A stretch of 64,000 nucleotides of DNA from Thermosporothrix hazakensis (GTDB taxonomy: Bacteria; Chloroflexota; Ktedonobacteria; Ktedonobacterales; Ktedonobacteraceae). Shown piece after piece: positions 8,683 through 17,037 of this stretch (position 1 is its first letter; the number at the start of each line of letters is the position of its first letter). The notes beneath the pieces are model-generated. The model made no database searches, was not told where the DNA came from, and saw only the letters and a list, made by a program, of their open reading frames with translations. The translations under genes were made by a program, and so were the position numbers. Where the stretch lies: contig NZ_QKUF01000004.1 of assembly GCF_003253565.1 (NCBI RefSeq), positions 186,001-250,000 on the forward strand. The letters run 5' to 3'.

Positions 8683-9429
8683 TCACTGTTTTTCGTTCAG
8701 CAATCGCTCTTCTCGTCGTAAGAGCCACCAGTTACAGAGAGCGCATCCCGCCGCAAGAGCCAGCAACGTCAGACGGTTGATCCACCAGTCGGGCGCATCC
8801 TGCCCTCCTGAGAAGGTATAGGTGATAAAGAATGGATGGAGCGCCTCAATAGAGGATAGTTTCTCGTATAGAAACAGCGAAGCAACCAGCGGGAGGACAG
8901 CAAGCAACAGGCCAAGCGTTGCGTTGCGTGTCAACAGAGATCCAAGCAGGCCGAGCATGCTCATCAAGCAGAAGGGAGCCAGCCAGCCGAGCAGAAACCA
9001 GAGCGGCCCCTGTTGTCGCGCATAGTCCACGCCAAGCGCAAGCGTCCAGCCCAGAAACACCATCGAACACAGCAGCAGCCCGGAGCAGCTCAACAACAAA
9101 CGCCAGAGCACCACACTATACAGCCCTCGGGAGGTTGCCATCACCACCGAAAGCAGTGGATCACCGACAATCAATACACTGGCAAGCAGGCCCGCGAAGA
9201 GCCCGATACCAGGTTCGAGCATAAAGCGACTTAGCACGCCCGCATTGTACATAAATTCCGCGCTGCCCCTCTGCACCTGAAACCAGACGAGCAGGCCGGC
9301 CACAAAGAAGCCAAGCACCATCAACAGAAACAGCCACCAGTTCAGCAAGCGGAGATGATACCAGAGCAACAGCGCCTGCTCACGCATCGGCATGGAACGC
9401 CGCTCCCCTGAGTATTTCAGCATCTTCAT
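8683..9429 (-). CDS. ABC transporter membrane subunit (second permease)
   Basis: A 248-residue integral membrane protein with about six hydrophobic helices, for example WWLFLLMVLGFFVAGLLVWF and LLLSCSGLLLCSMVFLGWTLAL. I do not recognise a precise family. It overlaps the upstream permease by ATGA (9429-9426) and precedes the ATPase by 16 bp, so it is most likely a permease subunit of the same exporter. Later in-frame ATGs, such as MPMREQALL, are alternative starts. Confidence 0.75.
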   Translation of the reverse strand: MKMLKYSGERRSMPMREQALLLWYHLRLLNWWLFLLMVLGFFVAGLLVWFQVQRGSAEFMYNAGVLSRFMLEPGIGLFAGLLASVLIVGDPLLSVVMATSRGLYSVVLWRLLLSCSGLLLCSMVFLGWTLALGVDYARQQGPLWFLLGWLAPFCLMSMLGLLGSLLTRNATLGLLLAVLPLVASLFLYEKLSSIEALHPFFITYTFSGGQDAPDWWINRLTLLALAAGCALCNWWLLRREERLLNEKQ

Positions 9430-10292
9430 GCTCGCTCCTCCCTCCGCTGCTGCATGACAAGGCTGCCATACGTCAGACAGAGCGCCACAAGCGTCGTTAG
9501 CAGCAAAGTACCAATGTTGAGCAGAGCCAGCTCCATTGACGGCTTGAAGGTTGGATCAACGTAGGTGGTGGGTGGCGTGGGAAAGAAGATCGGCAAAACA
9601 AGCATCCCGCTTGGATTGAATGGTGAAAACACCAGCCCGTACCAGCCTGTCCCGATATTCAATTCAAGCCAGAGCAGAGAAAACGCGACCTGAACGATAC
9701 GTACAGGGAGCAGACTCGCCAGCAAGAACGTGACCGCCACCGCCGCAAGCATCGAGGGAATCAGCACCAGACAGGAGGCCTCAAGAAACTGTAGCTGAAG
9801 CTTCGCGGGCCAACCAACCAGCACCGCAGCCAACGCACAAAGCTGGACCGCGACCAATGCCGGAAGCAAGACGGCAAGCATATTTCCCCCGATCTTACCC
9901 AGGACATAGCGTCCACAGCCTCCCACGCTCGTTCGTTGCAATTGCCATGTGCCCAGACGCTTCTCGCGCTCCAGGCGATCAACCACCAGAAACGCCGCCA
10001 TAATTCCGAAGAACATCGCTCCATACATCATCGCATTCCATACCAGTAGATGCGCCAGATGCTCAGCAGTGTAGTGTTTCTGTACATAGATAGAGTCAGG
10101 GGGAAGCGCCCGCAAAGGAATCGCGCCCTGAAGGGTCAACAAAATCAACAGCCCGGTCACGCAGCCATACGCGATCCAGAAACCTGGCCGCCGCCACTGC
10201 ATCAGCAGTTCGGCCCGGAGTGCTCCCAGAACCTGGCTGCATCCCGCCAATATGCCCCGCCCGGGAGTCACACGCGGAAGATGCTGTATCAT
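9426..10292 (-). CDS. ABC transporter membrane subunit (first permease)
   Basis: A 288-residue protein with about six membrane segments, first gene of the exporter operon. A cytoplasmic segment DRLEREKRLGTWQLQRTSVGGCGRYVLGKIGGNML resembles the loop before helix 3 in ABC-2 permeases (E-K-G-T-L-E-type). Substrate unknown. It is divergent from the response regulator gene, with 208 bp between the two starts. Confidence 0.78.
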   Translation of the reverse strand: MIQHLPRVTPGRGILAGCSQVLGALRAELLMQWRRPGFWIAYGCVTGLLILLTLQGAIPLRALPPDSIYVQKHYTAEHLAHLLVWNAMMYGAMFFGIMAAFLVVDRLEREKRLGTWQLQRTSVGGCGRYVLGKIGGNMLAVLLPALVAVQLCALAAVLVGWPAKLQLQFLEASCLVLIPSMLAAVAVTFLLASLLPVRIVQVAFSLLWLELNIGTGWYGLVFSPFNPSGMLVLPIFFPTPPTTYVDPTFKPSMELALLNIGTLLLTTLVALCLTYGSLVMQQRREERA

Positions 10293-10396
10293 GCAAAAAG
10301 CTCCTTTCTCTCAACAAGCAGTCGCGCTATCCGTGAGCGACTTGCTTGCACCTCAGTCTACCCGCGCAACATTACAGCTTCAGGGAAAGAAAGATA

Positions 10397-10415
10397 AACA
10401 ACAGGTTAACAACAG
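10397..10415 (+). promoter_or_regulatory. Direct repeat, candidate OmpR-type response-regulator site
   Basis: AACAACAG occurs at 10397-10404 and again at 10408-10415, 11 bp apart, or one helical turn. The repeat lies between the divergent ABC operon and the response regulator. OmpR/PhoB regulators bind tandem half-sites with this spacing. Confidence 0.45.
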
Positions 10416-10500
10416 CTCAACATTTGCGATCCCGGCTTCATCCTTCTGGCATCTTCCGACCCGATGAGCCATAATGAGAAAAAAACAGGGGGACAACACC

Positions 10501-11199
10501 ATGAGAGAGGTTCAGCTACCTGCAACCGTGCTTGTTGTAGACGATGATATTGCCATCGGCCAGCTTCTTAAGGACTTCCTGAAGGCCGAAGGGTTTCATG
10601 TGCTGGTGGCAACAGACGCGGACAAAGCGCTTGCCATGCTGCACCAGGAGCCGATTGATTGCATGATCCTTGATGTGATGATGCCCGGGCGTTCTGGCTT
10701 CGATCTCTGTCGCCAGATCCGCGAAACAAGCGACCTGCCTATTCTTTTTCTCAGCGCGTATGACAGCGATCGCGAGAAGCTCCGGGGATTTGGCCTGAAA
10801 GGGGATGACTATATCTCAAAATCGGCCTCTCCTGGTGAGATTGTGGCCCGCGTCAAGGCAGTGCTCAGGCGCAGCCAGAGGGAACAGCCAACCACCAGAG
10901 TGCTCGATTTTGGTCGTCTCGTGATCGATCTGACCGCCCATGAAGTGCGTGTGGCAGGTCGCCCGGTTCCTTTTACGACTCGCGAATTCGCGCTACTCAG
11001 TCTGCTCGCGGAACACCCGCGTCAGGTCTTTACGCGTGAGCAGCTCTTTGAACGCTTCTGGGGTGATATCGGCGACCGGCAAACGGTTACGGTCCATATT
11101 CGGCGCATTCGGGAAAAGATCGAGGAGAACCCGGCGGAACCACACCATATCATCACTGTGCGTGGCGTCGGCTACCGCTTCGAGGGGGAGAAAGAATGA
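10501..11199 (+). CDS. OmpR/PhoB-family response regulator
   Basis: A 232-residue two-domain regulator. The receiver domain has acidic residues in VVDDDIA, the phosphoacceptor in MILDVMMPG and the conserved lysine in DDYISKSASP. The C-terminal winged helix (FTTREFALLSLLAEHPRQVFTREQL, VTVHIRRIREKIEENP, VRGVGYRF) is a normal OmpR effector domain. ATG at 10501 has GGGGGA seven bases upstream; an earlier ATG at 10474 lacks a ribosome site. It overlaps its kinase by ATGA and faces the ABC exporter operon, its likely target. Confidence 0.93.
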   Translation: MREVQLPATVLVVDDDIAIGQLLKDFLKAEGFHVLVATDADKALAMLHQEPIDCMILDVMMPGRSGFDLCRQIRETSDLPILFLSAYDSDREKLRGFGLKGDDYISKSASPGEIVARVKAVLRRSQREQPTTRVLDFGRLVIDLTAHEVRVAGRPVPFTTREFALLSLLAEHPRQVFTREQLFERFWGDIGDRQTVTVHIRRIREKIEENPAEPHHIITVRGVGYRFEGEKE

Positions 11200-12284
11200 A
11201 ACAGAGCATGAAACAGCGCTCGCTGCATAGCTGGCTCACCTTCTTCTGGATGCTCTATGCCGTGCTACTCCTTGTCACCATCGCCGTCTGCTTCCTGATG
11301 CTGACCACAACGGGCGTCTCCAATGCCTCGCCTGTCCACCCGGGAACTGCGCTTTTCTTCGGCTTCATCCTCCTGGTTCTCCTGATCATGCAGGCGCTTC
11401 TGGCTGCCGCGACCGCGTGTTTTCTGCAACGCTCCATCTTCCACCCATTAAGCGCTATCGGTAAAGCAAGCCAGCAGATCGGACAGGGAGATCTCACATT
11501 CTCACTTCCCTCGTCATCGACACGTGAGATGGCCGAAGCCATTGCCGCGTTCAACGCAATGGGACAGGCTCTGCGCGACTCTCTGGCACAACAAAACCGA
11601 ATGGAGGAGGAACGTCGCTTCTTTATCAGCGCGATTGTGCACGATCTCCGCACGCCGCTATTCTCCTTGCGAGGTTATCTCGAAGGAATCGAGCAGGGGA
11701 TTGCGGATACTCCCGAGAAGATCGCCCACTATCTGCGGATCTGCCGAGAAAAAGCGGACGCACTTGAGCACCTGATCACCGACCTCTTCACCTATACACA
11801 GCTCGAATACCTTGAACTCCTGCCGCAGCGCGAACCGACCGACATCGCGGCCCTGCTGACCAAAAGCGTTGAAGCGATCCGTCCTCTGGCGGAGCAAGCA
11901 GACATTACGGTGACCGCAACAGGTGATACACCGCCGCTGTTGAACGTGGATAAGCGGCTCTTCGCACGGGTTATCGACAACCTGCTTGAAAATGCACTTC
12001 GTCATACACCAGCGCAAGGCGTTATCTCGATTCGCTGGCAATGGCAAGGGGAACACCTGCACTTTACCGTCGCTGATAGTGGTCCCGGCATCGCTCCGAA
12101 CGACCTTCCGCGTGTCTTTCGGCCACTCTTCCGGGGCGAGGCTTCGCGTAATCGCAGGACCGGCGGCGCTGGTCTGGGCCTGACAATCGCCCGCCAGATC
12201 ATGCAGGTTCATGGGGGAGAGCTCTCTGTCAGCAATCAGGAAGGCGGGGGCGCGATCTTTCAGGGCACACTCCCACAGGGATGA
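11196..12284 (+). CDS. Sensor histidine kinase, partner of the OmpR regulator
   Basis: A 362-residue membrane kinase. Two membrane helices occur near residues 15-35 and 50-75 with a very short external loop, as in intramembrane-type sensors. A HAMP segment follows (RSIFHPLSAIGKASQQIGQGDLTFS). The phosphoacceptor histidine is in ISAIVHDLRTPLFSLRGYLEG. The ATPase domain shows DNLLENALRHTP (N box), VADSGPGIAPNDL (G1), and GGAGLGLTIARQIMQVHGGEL (G2). Start and stop overlap with the regulator means translational coupling. The short loop and the neighbouring exporter suggest that it senses through the membrane or the transporter. Confidence 0.92.
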   Translation: MKQSMKQRSLHSWLTFFWMLYAVLLLVTIAVCFLMLTTTGVSNASPVHPGTALFFGFILLVLLIMQALLAAATACFLQRSIFHPLSAIGKASQQIGQGDLTFSLPSSSTREMAEAIAAFNAMGQALRDSLAQQNRMEEERRFFISAIVHDLRTPLFSLRGYLEGIEQGIADTPEKIAHYLRICREKADALEHLITDLFTYTQLEYLELLPQREPTDIAALLTKSVEAIRPLAEQADITVTATGDTPPLLNVDKRLFARVIDNLLENALRHTPAQGVISIRWQWQGEHLHFTVADSGPGIAPNDLPRVFRPLFRGEASRNRRTGGAGLGLTIARQIMQVHGGELSVSNQEGGGAIFQGTLPQG

Positions 12285-12296
12285 TTGTTGCTGAAA

Positions 12297-12312
12297 TGGC
12301 GCGTACGCGCCA
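12297..12312. repeat. Dispersed palindrome, copy 1
   Basis: TGGCGCGTACGCGCCA, a perfect 16-bp palindrome 13 bp after the kinase stop codon. The same sequence occurs at 34266, 37475 and 49677, and a copy with one terminal mismatch is at 37225. Confidence 0.95.
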
Positions 12313-12391
12313 ATCGTTTTGTTTAGAAATCTGAGTGTTGTGTCAGATTCCCTCACTCCTCTCCTCTTTCACTGTTTTACCTATTTTTCGA

Positions 12392-12423
12392 TACTATTCA
12401 GTACTATTCAGTTTTTCATCAGT
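12392..12423. promoter_or_regulatory. Repeats upstream of the LPMO gene
   Basis: TACTATTCAG is repeated head to tail at 12392-12401 and 12402-12411 and is followed by TTTTTCATCAGT (12412-12423). The last 12-mer also occurs upstream of the GH74 gene at 62324-62335. These may be regulator sites in the 308-bp gap before the LPMO gene. Confidence 0.35.
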
Positions 12424-12592
12424 AGCCGTGTTTGCTTGACCATCATACCTGTCATATGGTACAAGAAAAACAAAAGCGCCCGGAATACTGCTGTTAGATC
12501 ACGGAAAACATGATTAAGGACAACGTTGACGGAGTGCGTTTGAATGTTCGCCGGTTATTGTTGCCAGGGAATAGAGAGGATAGGAGGAATCG

Positions 12593-13609
12593 ATGTTCCC
12601 GCACAGCAAGCAAACGAGATGGGCCGTGCTCGGGCTGGTTCTTGCCGCGTTGATTGTGCCCGCGCTTCTGGCCGCATTTCTTCCCACCCAAATCGTCAAG
12701 GCGCATGGGGCGATGACCTCGCCTGCCACGCGCACCTACTTCTGTTATCTGGAAGGACCCGAAGACCCCGACTCACCGGCCTGTCAGGATGCGGTCGCGA
12801 TAGGAGGAACGCAGCCGCTCTACGACTGGTTCGCTATTCTGATCTCGAACGCAGCCGGGCGTCATCGCGAGATTATCCCTGATGGGCACCTCTGCTCAGC
12901 CGGGACTACCAAGTATGCCGCCTATGACGCCGCTCGCACTGATTGGCCCTCGACAACACTCCAATCAGGCGTAATACATACCTTCAAATATGCAGCATGG
13001 GCTCCCCATCCAGGCACCTTTGAGTTGTATGTCACCCGCGATGGATATGACCCGACGCAGCCGCTCAAGTGGTCCGATCTGGAACCGCTGCCCTTCAATA
13101 CGGTAACCAATCCGCCAATCGTGGATGGCGCATACCAGTGGCAGGCACAGCTTCCCGCAAACAAGAGCGGGCGTCATATCATCTACTCTATCTGGCAGCG
13201 CTCAGATAGCCCCGAAGCATTCTACAACTGTTCCGATGTCGTCTTTACCGGCGGCGGCACTCCGACCACGCCGACCCCGACGCCGACACAAACGCCACTG
13301 ACCTGCAAGGCAACGGTGAAAATCGATAATGCATGGCAGGGCGGCTTCCAGGCCACTATCAGCGTGACCAATACCAGCTCACGTTCAGTTGCTCCCTGGG
13401 AAATTGGCTGGACCATGCAAACAGGTACATCAGTCACGAATGGCTGGAATGCTACCGTTACGCAGTCGGGCTCACAGGTGACAGCGAAAGCTCCCGACTG
13501 GAACCGCTCTATTGCGGCGGGCGGCTCAGCCTCGGTGAGCTTTGTCGCGAACGGGTCATCTAACCCGCCACCAAGCAGTGTCACTCTGAATGGAACAGCG
13601 TGCAGCTAG
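12593..13609 (+). CDS. Secreted AA10 lytic polysaccharide monooxygenase with CBM2
   Basis: A 338-residue copper enzyme that oxidatively cleaves crystalline cellulose or chitin. The signal peptide ends at KA just before H38, which becomes the mature N-terminal histidine of the copper brace (HGAMTSPATR). The second brace histidine is probably H139 (AAWAPHPGTFELY). A TPTTPTPTPTQTP linker follows, then a CBM2 module of about 100 residues (CKATVKIDNAWQGGFQATI ... NGTACS) with bounding cysteines. The CBM2 and the cellulases elsewhere in the window favour cellulose as substrate. The ribosome site AGGAGG is five bases from ATG. The gene sits between two two-component systems. Confidence 0.93.
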   Translation: MFPHSKQTRWAVLGLVLAALIVPALLAAFLPTQIVKAHGAMTSPATRTYFCYLEGPEDPDSPACQDAVAIGGTQPLYDWFAILISNAAGRHREIIPDGHLCSAGTTKYAAYDAARTDWPSTTLQSGVIHTFKYAAWAPHPGTFELYVTRDGYDPTQPLKWSDLEPLPFNTVTNPPIVDGAYQWQAQLPANKSGRHIIYSIWQRSDSPEAFYNCSDVVFTGGGTPTTPTPTPTQTPLTCKATVKIDNAWQGGFQATISVTNTSSRSVAPWEIGWTMQTGTSVTNGWNATVTQSGSQVTAKAPDWNRSIAAGGSASVSFVANGSSNPPPSSVTLNGTACS

Positions 13610-13642
13610 ACAGCCTCTCTGCACTCCTTCGCTTCACAGAGA

Positions 13643-13672
13643 ACGTCAGCCTCTCTTCAAGGCTGGCGTTTC
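13643..13672 (+). terminator. Terminator of the LPMO gene
   Basis: Arms ACGTCAGCC (13643-13651) and GGCTGGCGT (13661-13669) with one G-U pair, then TTTCTC. It lies between the convergent LPMO and NarL-type genes. Confidence 0.65.
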
Positions 13673-13694
13673 TCATCTGAAGGTGTTCACCCGG

Positions 13695-14357
13695 TTACAG
13701 CCCCATTTCACGCGCCTTGATTGCAGCCTGCGTGCGATCACGAACACCCAGTTTGCCGAAAATGCTGCTCAAATGATTCTTGACGGTGCCACCCGTAATG
13801 TAGAGCGCCTCGCTGATCTCCCGGTTAGAAGCACCCCGGGCAACCATTGCCAGAATCTCGCGCTCGCGTTCGGTCAACTGCGATCCCGTGCTTTCCTGGT
13901 GGCTCTCTGGCGGCGCGGCAGGAATCGTCCAGGCCTTTTGAGCGATCTCCGGTTGCAGCAGCATCTGCCCCTGAGCCGCCATCCGAATCGTCATGGAGAG
14001 CTGTTCGGCGGAAATATCCTTCAGCAGATAGCCGAGCGCTCCTGCCCGCAGGCCACTTTGAATAAGCTCGGTATCATCAAAGGTGGTGAGAATCACAATA
14101 TGGCTATCGGGCCAGCGCGTTTTAAAAGCCTGTGTTGCGGCGATACCATCCATTTCTGGCATCCGAATATCCATCAGCACAACGTCGGGGGCCTGCTGCT
14201 GATCCCGTAATTGCTCGGCAAGACGCAGGGCCTCGGCTCCCGAAGAGGCAATGCCCACAACCTCAAAATCGGGCTCCATCTCGATTAACTTGCGAAAACT
14301 CTCGCGTAAAAGGCGCTGATCGTCCACGATCAAGACACGAATGCGTTGTGCTCCCAT
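13695..14357 (-). CDS. NarL/LuxR-family response regulator
   Basis: A 220-residue regulator. The receiver has VLIVDDQRLLRES, VVLMDIRMPEMDG (phosphoacceptor Asp) and GALGYLLKDIS. The C-terminal LuxR helix-turn-helix has LTEREREILAMVARGASNREISEALYITGGTVKNHLSSIFGKLGV. The start at 14357 has AGAGGAGA ten bases upstream. Its stop is 86 bp from the convergent LPMO gene. It is the second gene of a kinase-regulator operon, separated by one base from the kinase stop. Likely targets include its own operon or the divergent VC0807-like gene. Confidence 0.93.
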   Translation of the reverse strand: MGAQRIRVLIVDDQRLLRESFRKLIEMEPDFEVVGIASSGAEALRLAEQLRDQQQAPDVVLMDIRMPEMDGIAATQAFKTRWPDSHIVILTTFDDTELIQSGLRAGALGYLLKDISAEQLSMTIRMAAQGQMLLQPEIAQKAWTIPAAPPESHQESTGSQLTEREREILAMVARGASNREISEALYITGGTVKNHLSSIFGKLGVRDRTQAAIKAREMGL

Positions 14358-14358
14358 A

Positions 14359-15576
14359 TCAATGTATTCTCCTCTTCTGATCTGTATGCATCGGTAGCCT
14401 GACCTCCACTCGCCAGCCTCGACCCGGCTCTGCGCCTGTTCGGAAGGTGCCCTGTAACTCCTCTACGCGTTCCCTCATTCCCTGAAGCCCAAAGCCAGAT
14501 GAGGAAATCGCGATCCCACCACCATCCCCATTATCTAACACCGTCAGTTCAGCCTGCTCCTCATCGGTGCGCAATAGCAGGAGTACCTTGTTGGCCCGCG
14601 AGTGCTTGCTGATATTGGTCAGCGCCTCCTGCGCACAGCGATAGAGGGTACCCTTCTGCTCAGCCTTTGGTTCGACAGTCAATTCGTCCAGGTCAAGCGC
14701 AACCTCACACCCCTTATTCACCACCTCAAACTCAGAAACCAGCCGCCGCACCATGTCAGCCAGCAGTTCCTTCGTTCCCGGGCGCAACGCAGCAACCGAG
14801 CGACGGACATCAGCCAGGCACTCACCGGCAACCCGTCGAGCCTCATAGAGCTCCTGACGCAGGCTCGGGTCACCACGCTCTTCCAGCTTAATCGCGGTCT
14901 CTAACTGTACAGCCAGCAGGGTGAGGGAATGCCCCACCGAGTCATGAATTTCTCGCGCTATCCGGTTTCGCTCACGCATCGTTGACCATTCTTCCACCTT
15001 CTCCGCGTACTGTTGAAGCTGTTCGTTCGCCTCAATGAGTTCCTGATGAGACTGCTTCAGGGCCTCTGTCAATTTCTGGGAATACTTATGCGCTTCGATC
15101 AGTTGCCGCATCACCTTCACCAGCGCAAAGGAGAAAAACAACGATATCAGAAATGAGCCCAGATCACCCAGAGCAAGGCTACCGCCCAGGAAAACCATGA
15201 CAAGAATGCCGGTCAGCCCGAGCCCGGCAATGACAAGAAGCGCAAACCAACCCACGACCGCCGTTGCAATCCCTACACAGGCCGCCGCGGTGAGCCAGTT
15301 GAGCCCGAGTCCAAATAATGCGAGAACAAGAATAGCAGCCGAAAGAAGCGTTAAGAGGAGTAAAAGCAGCGTCCGCATCTTCCCACCTACTCTATCTATG
15401 AGAAAGGCAACTGTTGCCCAGAGTGCGGTACAGACGATACCCACCAGCAGCAACGGAAAAGTCAGATGCCTCGCCGTGAGGACCGAGCTGATAAACCCGA
15501 CGATGCAGCAAAGATAAAAGATAGTATCAAGCCAGCCCCAGGCAACAGGCTGGCGCTCAGGCTTTATCTGGCTCAT
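14359..15576 (-). CDS. NarX/DesK-type sensor histidine kinase
   Basis: A 405-residue HisKA_3 kinase. Several N-terminal membrane helices (from about residue 10 to 150) form the sensor region. A coiled-coil-like stretch (SHQELIEANEQLQQYAEKVEEWSTMRERN) leads to the phosphoacceptor histidine in RIAREIHDSVGHSLTLLAVQLE. The HATPase domain has CAQEALTNISKHSRA, LDNGDGG and SGFGLQGMRERVEEL. The start at 15576 (MSQIKPERQ) has GGGGGAG close upstream and is preferred to the longer frame. The signal is unknown; DesK-type membranes often sense membrane state. Confidence 0.92.
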   Translation of the reverse strand: MSQIKPERQPVAWGWLDTIFYLCCIVGFISSVLTARHLTFPLLLVGIVCTALWATVAFLIDRVGGKMRTLLLLLLTLLSAAILVLALFGLGLNWLTAAACVGIATAVVGWFALLVIAGLGLTGILVMVFLGGSLALGDLGSFLISLFFSFALVKVMRQLIEAHKYSQKLTEALKQSHQELIEANEQLQQYAEKVEEWSTMRERNRIAREIHDSVGHSLTLLAVQLETAIKLEERGDPSLRQELYEARRVAGECLADVRRSVAALRPGTKELLADMVRRLVSEFEVVNKGCEVALDLDELTVEPKAEQKGTLYRCAQEALTNISKHSRANKVLLLLRTDEEQAELTVLDNGDGGGIAISSSGFGLQGMRERVEELQGTFRTGAEPGRGWRVEVRLPMHTDQKRRIH

Positions 15577-15651
15577 GTGCTCCCCCTTATGCAATCCTTC
15601 AATCCATCCCTTGATTATACTGAACCACATACTTCTGTGCCAGTGACACCG

Positions 15652-15661
15652 GTCATATGAC
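15652..15661. promoter_or_regulatory. GTCATATGAC palindrome between divergent genes
   Basis: A perfect 10-bp palindrome. A further GTCAT half-site lies at 15666-15670. It lies between the kinase operon and the VC0807-like gene, 119 bp before the latter, and is a candidate site for the NarL-type regulator. Confidence 0.4.
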
Positions 15662-15779
15662 TCCAGTCATGGGTGTGCTTCCGCGAAGATAGCCCGCAAA
15701 GAATGACCTTTAGCACAAGAAAAACAGCGTCTCCACGGCTATACTGAGGGCAACAAAAACAACAACACGGAGGAAAACA

Positions 15780-16421
15780 ATGAAGAACAGTTTCAGAGGA
15801 CTTATCATCAGTTTAGTTGTCACGGCCGCAGTGCCTTACCTGCTCTTTCTCCTGCTCACCCAACAAATGCACATGCAAGAACTGCTCGCGCTCGGCGTCA
15901 TTTCGATGGTCCCGCTGCTCTACACGCTCAAGGAATTGATCGGAAAGCGTTCACTGGATATCATTGGCCTGATTTCACTGGCAGATATCGTTGTCAGTAT
16001 CGTATTACTGTTGCTGGTTCACAATGCGCAACTCTATATCGCTACCAGCTCGCTTCTTCAGGGGGTGTTCGGAATCATCTGTTTTCTATCACTCTTCTTC
16101 TCAAAGCCATTTATGTTCTATGTTATCAGACAGTTCGCAACTGGCAACGATCCCGAAAAAGTGGCACAGTTCAATCAGCGCTGGCAGCAAGGCTCATCAT
16201 CAATGCGTCATAGTCACCGCGTGCTCACTGTGTTCTGGGGCAGCGCCTTCCTGCTCAACTTCCTGTCAACGGCAATCTTTGCCTGCACGTTGCCTCTCTC
16301 AGTAGCGGTCGGCGTCACCAAAGCCTTCCCGATCTGTGTCGTTGCGCTGGCTATGTTTGGAACCGTCAACTATATTCGCCGTCAAAAAGCGGCCCGGGCA
16401 GCGATGACCCACCAGGCATAA
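15780..16421 (+). CDS. VC0807-like multi-pass membrane protein
   Basis: A 213-residue protein with about six hydrophobic segments and few polar loops, similar in composition and length to the VC0807 family. The middle (KPFMFYVIRQFATGNDPEKVAQFNQRWQQ) is the main cytoplasmic stretch. Function unknown. GGAGG is six bases before the ATG. It is divergent from the NarX/NarL-type pair and may be its target, as with membrane-stress systems. Confidence 0.7.
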   Translation: MKNSFRGLIISLVVTAAVPYLLFLLLTQQMHMQELLALGVISMVPLLYTLKELIGKRSLDIIGLISLADIVVSIVLLLLVHNAQLYIATSSLLQGVFGIICFLSLFFSKPFMFYVIRQFATGNDPEKVAQFNQRWQQGSSSMRHSHRVLTVFWGSAFLLNFLSTAIFACTLPLSVAVGVTKAFPICVVALAMFGTVNYIRRQKAARAAMTHQA

Positions 16422-16442
16422 CACCTATGAGAGGGTTGAAAG

Positions 16443-16523
16443 ACATGTCGCTCTCCCCTTCCATCATCTTTCAAGGTACATCGGGAGAAAGCGACATGTG
16501 GCCCCCTATGCATAGAGGGCCAC
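16443..16523. terminator. Double stem-loop terminator between convergent genes
   Basis: The first stem has arms ACATGTCGCT (16443-16452) and AGCGACATGT (16490-16499), extended by CTCCC/GGGAG. The second is GTGGCCC/GGGCCAC (16498-16523) followed by GCGGAGTTTTAG. Both lie between the VC0807-like gene and the PPOX gene and probably act on both strands. Confidence 0.7.
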
Positions 16524-16531
16524 GCGGAGTT

Positions 16532-16921
16532 TTAGAGGTTCTGACCGGTAACATGCTCCGGTTTGATATAGAGCACCACACGCGGGTCTCCCGACCAACG
16601 CAGATCACTGCCATAGTGCTCGGCCAGTTCGTTGTAAAAATCGCCCTGCGGGTCATCTTCGATACGCTCAACTTTACCCCGGAACTCGGCAGCGGTATAG
16701 GGATTATCAGGCGCGATAATCGCCACTGCAACACGCGGATCACGCTTGATGTTGCGGAATTTCTGCCGGGTCGTCGTGTGCGTAAACTTGATATACTGAC
16801 CATCCCACAGGAACCACATCGGTGATACCTGCGGATCCCCGGCAGGGCCGAGGGTCGCAAGGAAGGCAAAGTTCTTCGATTTCAGGATCTTCTGAACAGT
16901 CGGATTGTTGAGATCAGCCAT
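16532..16921 (-). CDS. PPOX-class (F420/FMN-dependent) oxidoreductase
   Basis: A 129-residue split-barrel flavin/F420-binding protein. The sequence FAFLATLGPAGDPQVSPMWFLWDGQYIKFTHTTTRQKFRNIKRDPRVAVAI is typical of the PPOX-class F420-dependent family, including the basic segment that binds the cofactor phosphate. C-terminal DPRVVLYIKPEHVTG is also conserved. Start at 16921 with AAGGAGG ten bases upstream. The substrate is unknown. Presence of F420-type proteins would fit Chloroflexota or Actinobacteria. Confidence 0.87.
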   Translation of the reverse strand: MADLNNPTVQKILKSKNFAFLATLGPAGDPQVSPMWFLWDGQYIKFTHTTTRQKFRNIKRDPRVAVAIIAPDNPYTAAEFRGKVERIEDDPQGDFYNELAEHYGSDLRWSGDPRVVLYIKPEHVTGQNL

Positions 16922-17037
16922 TGACTTGTTTCCTCCTTTATTGCCTTGGAGTCACATTTTCTCTACGAATGAAACGTGACCAGACGGTACAAATATTCCA
17001 TGACACAGACGCTCTTTCGTATCCGGGTATGGAAACG

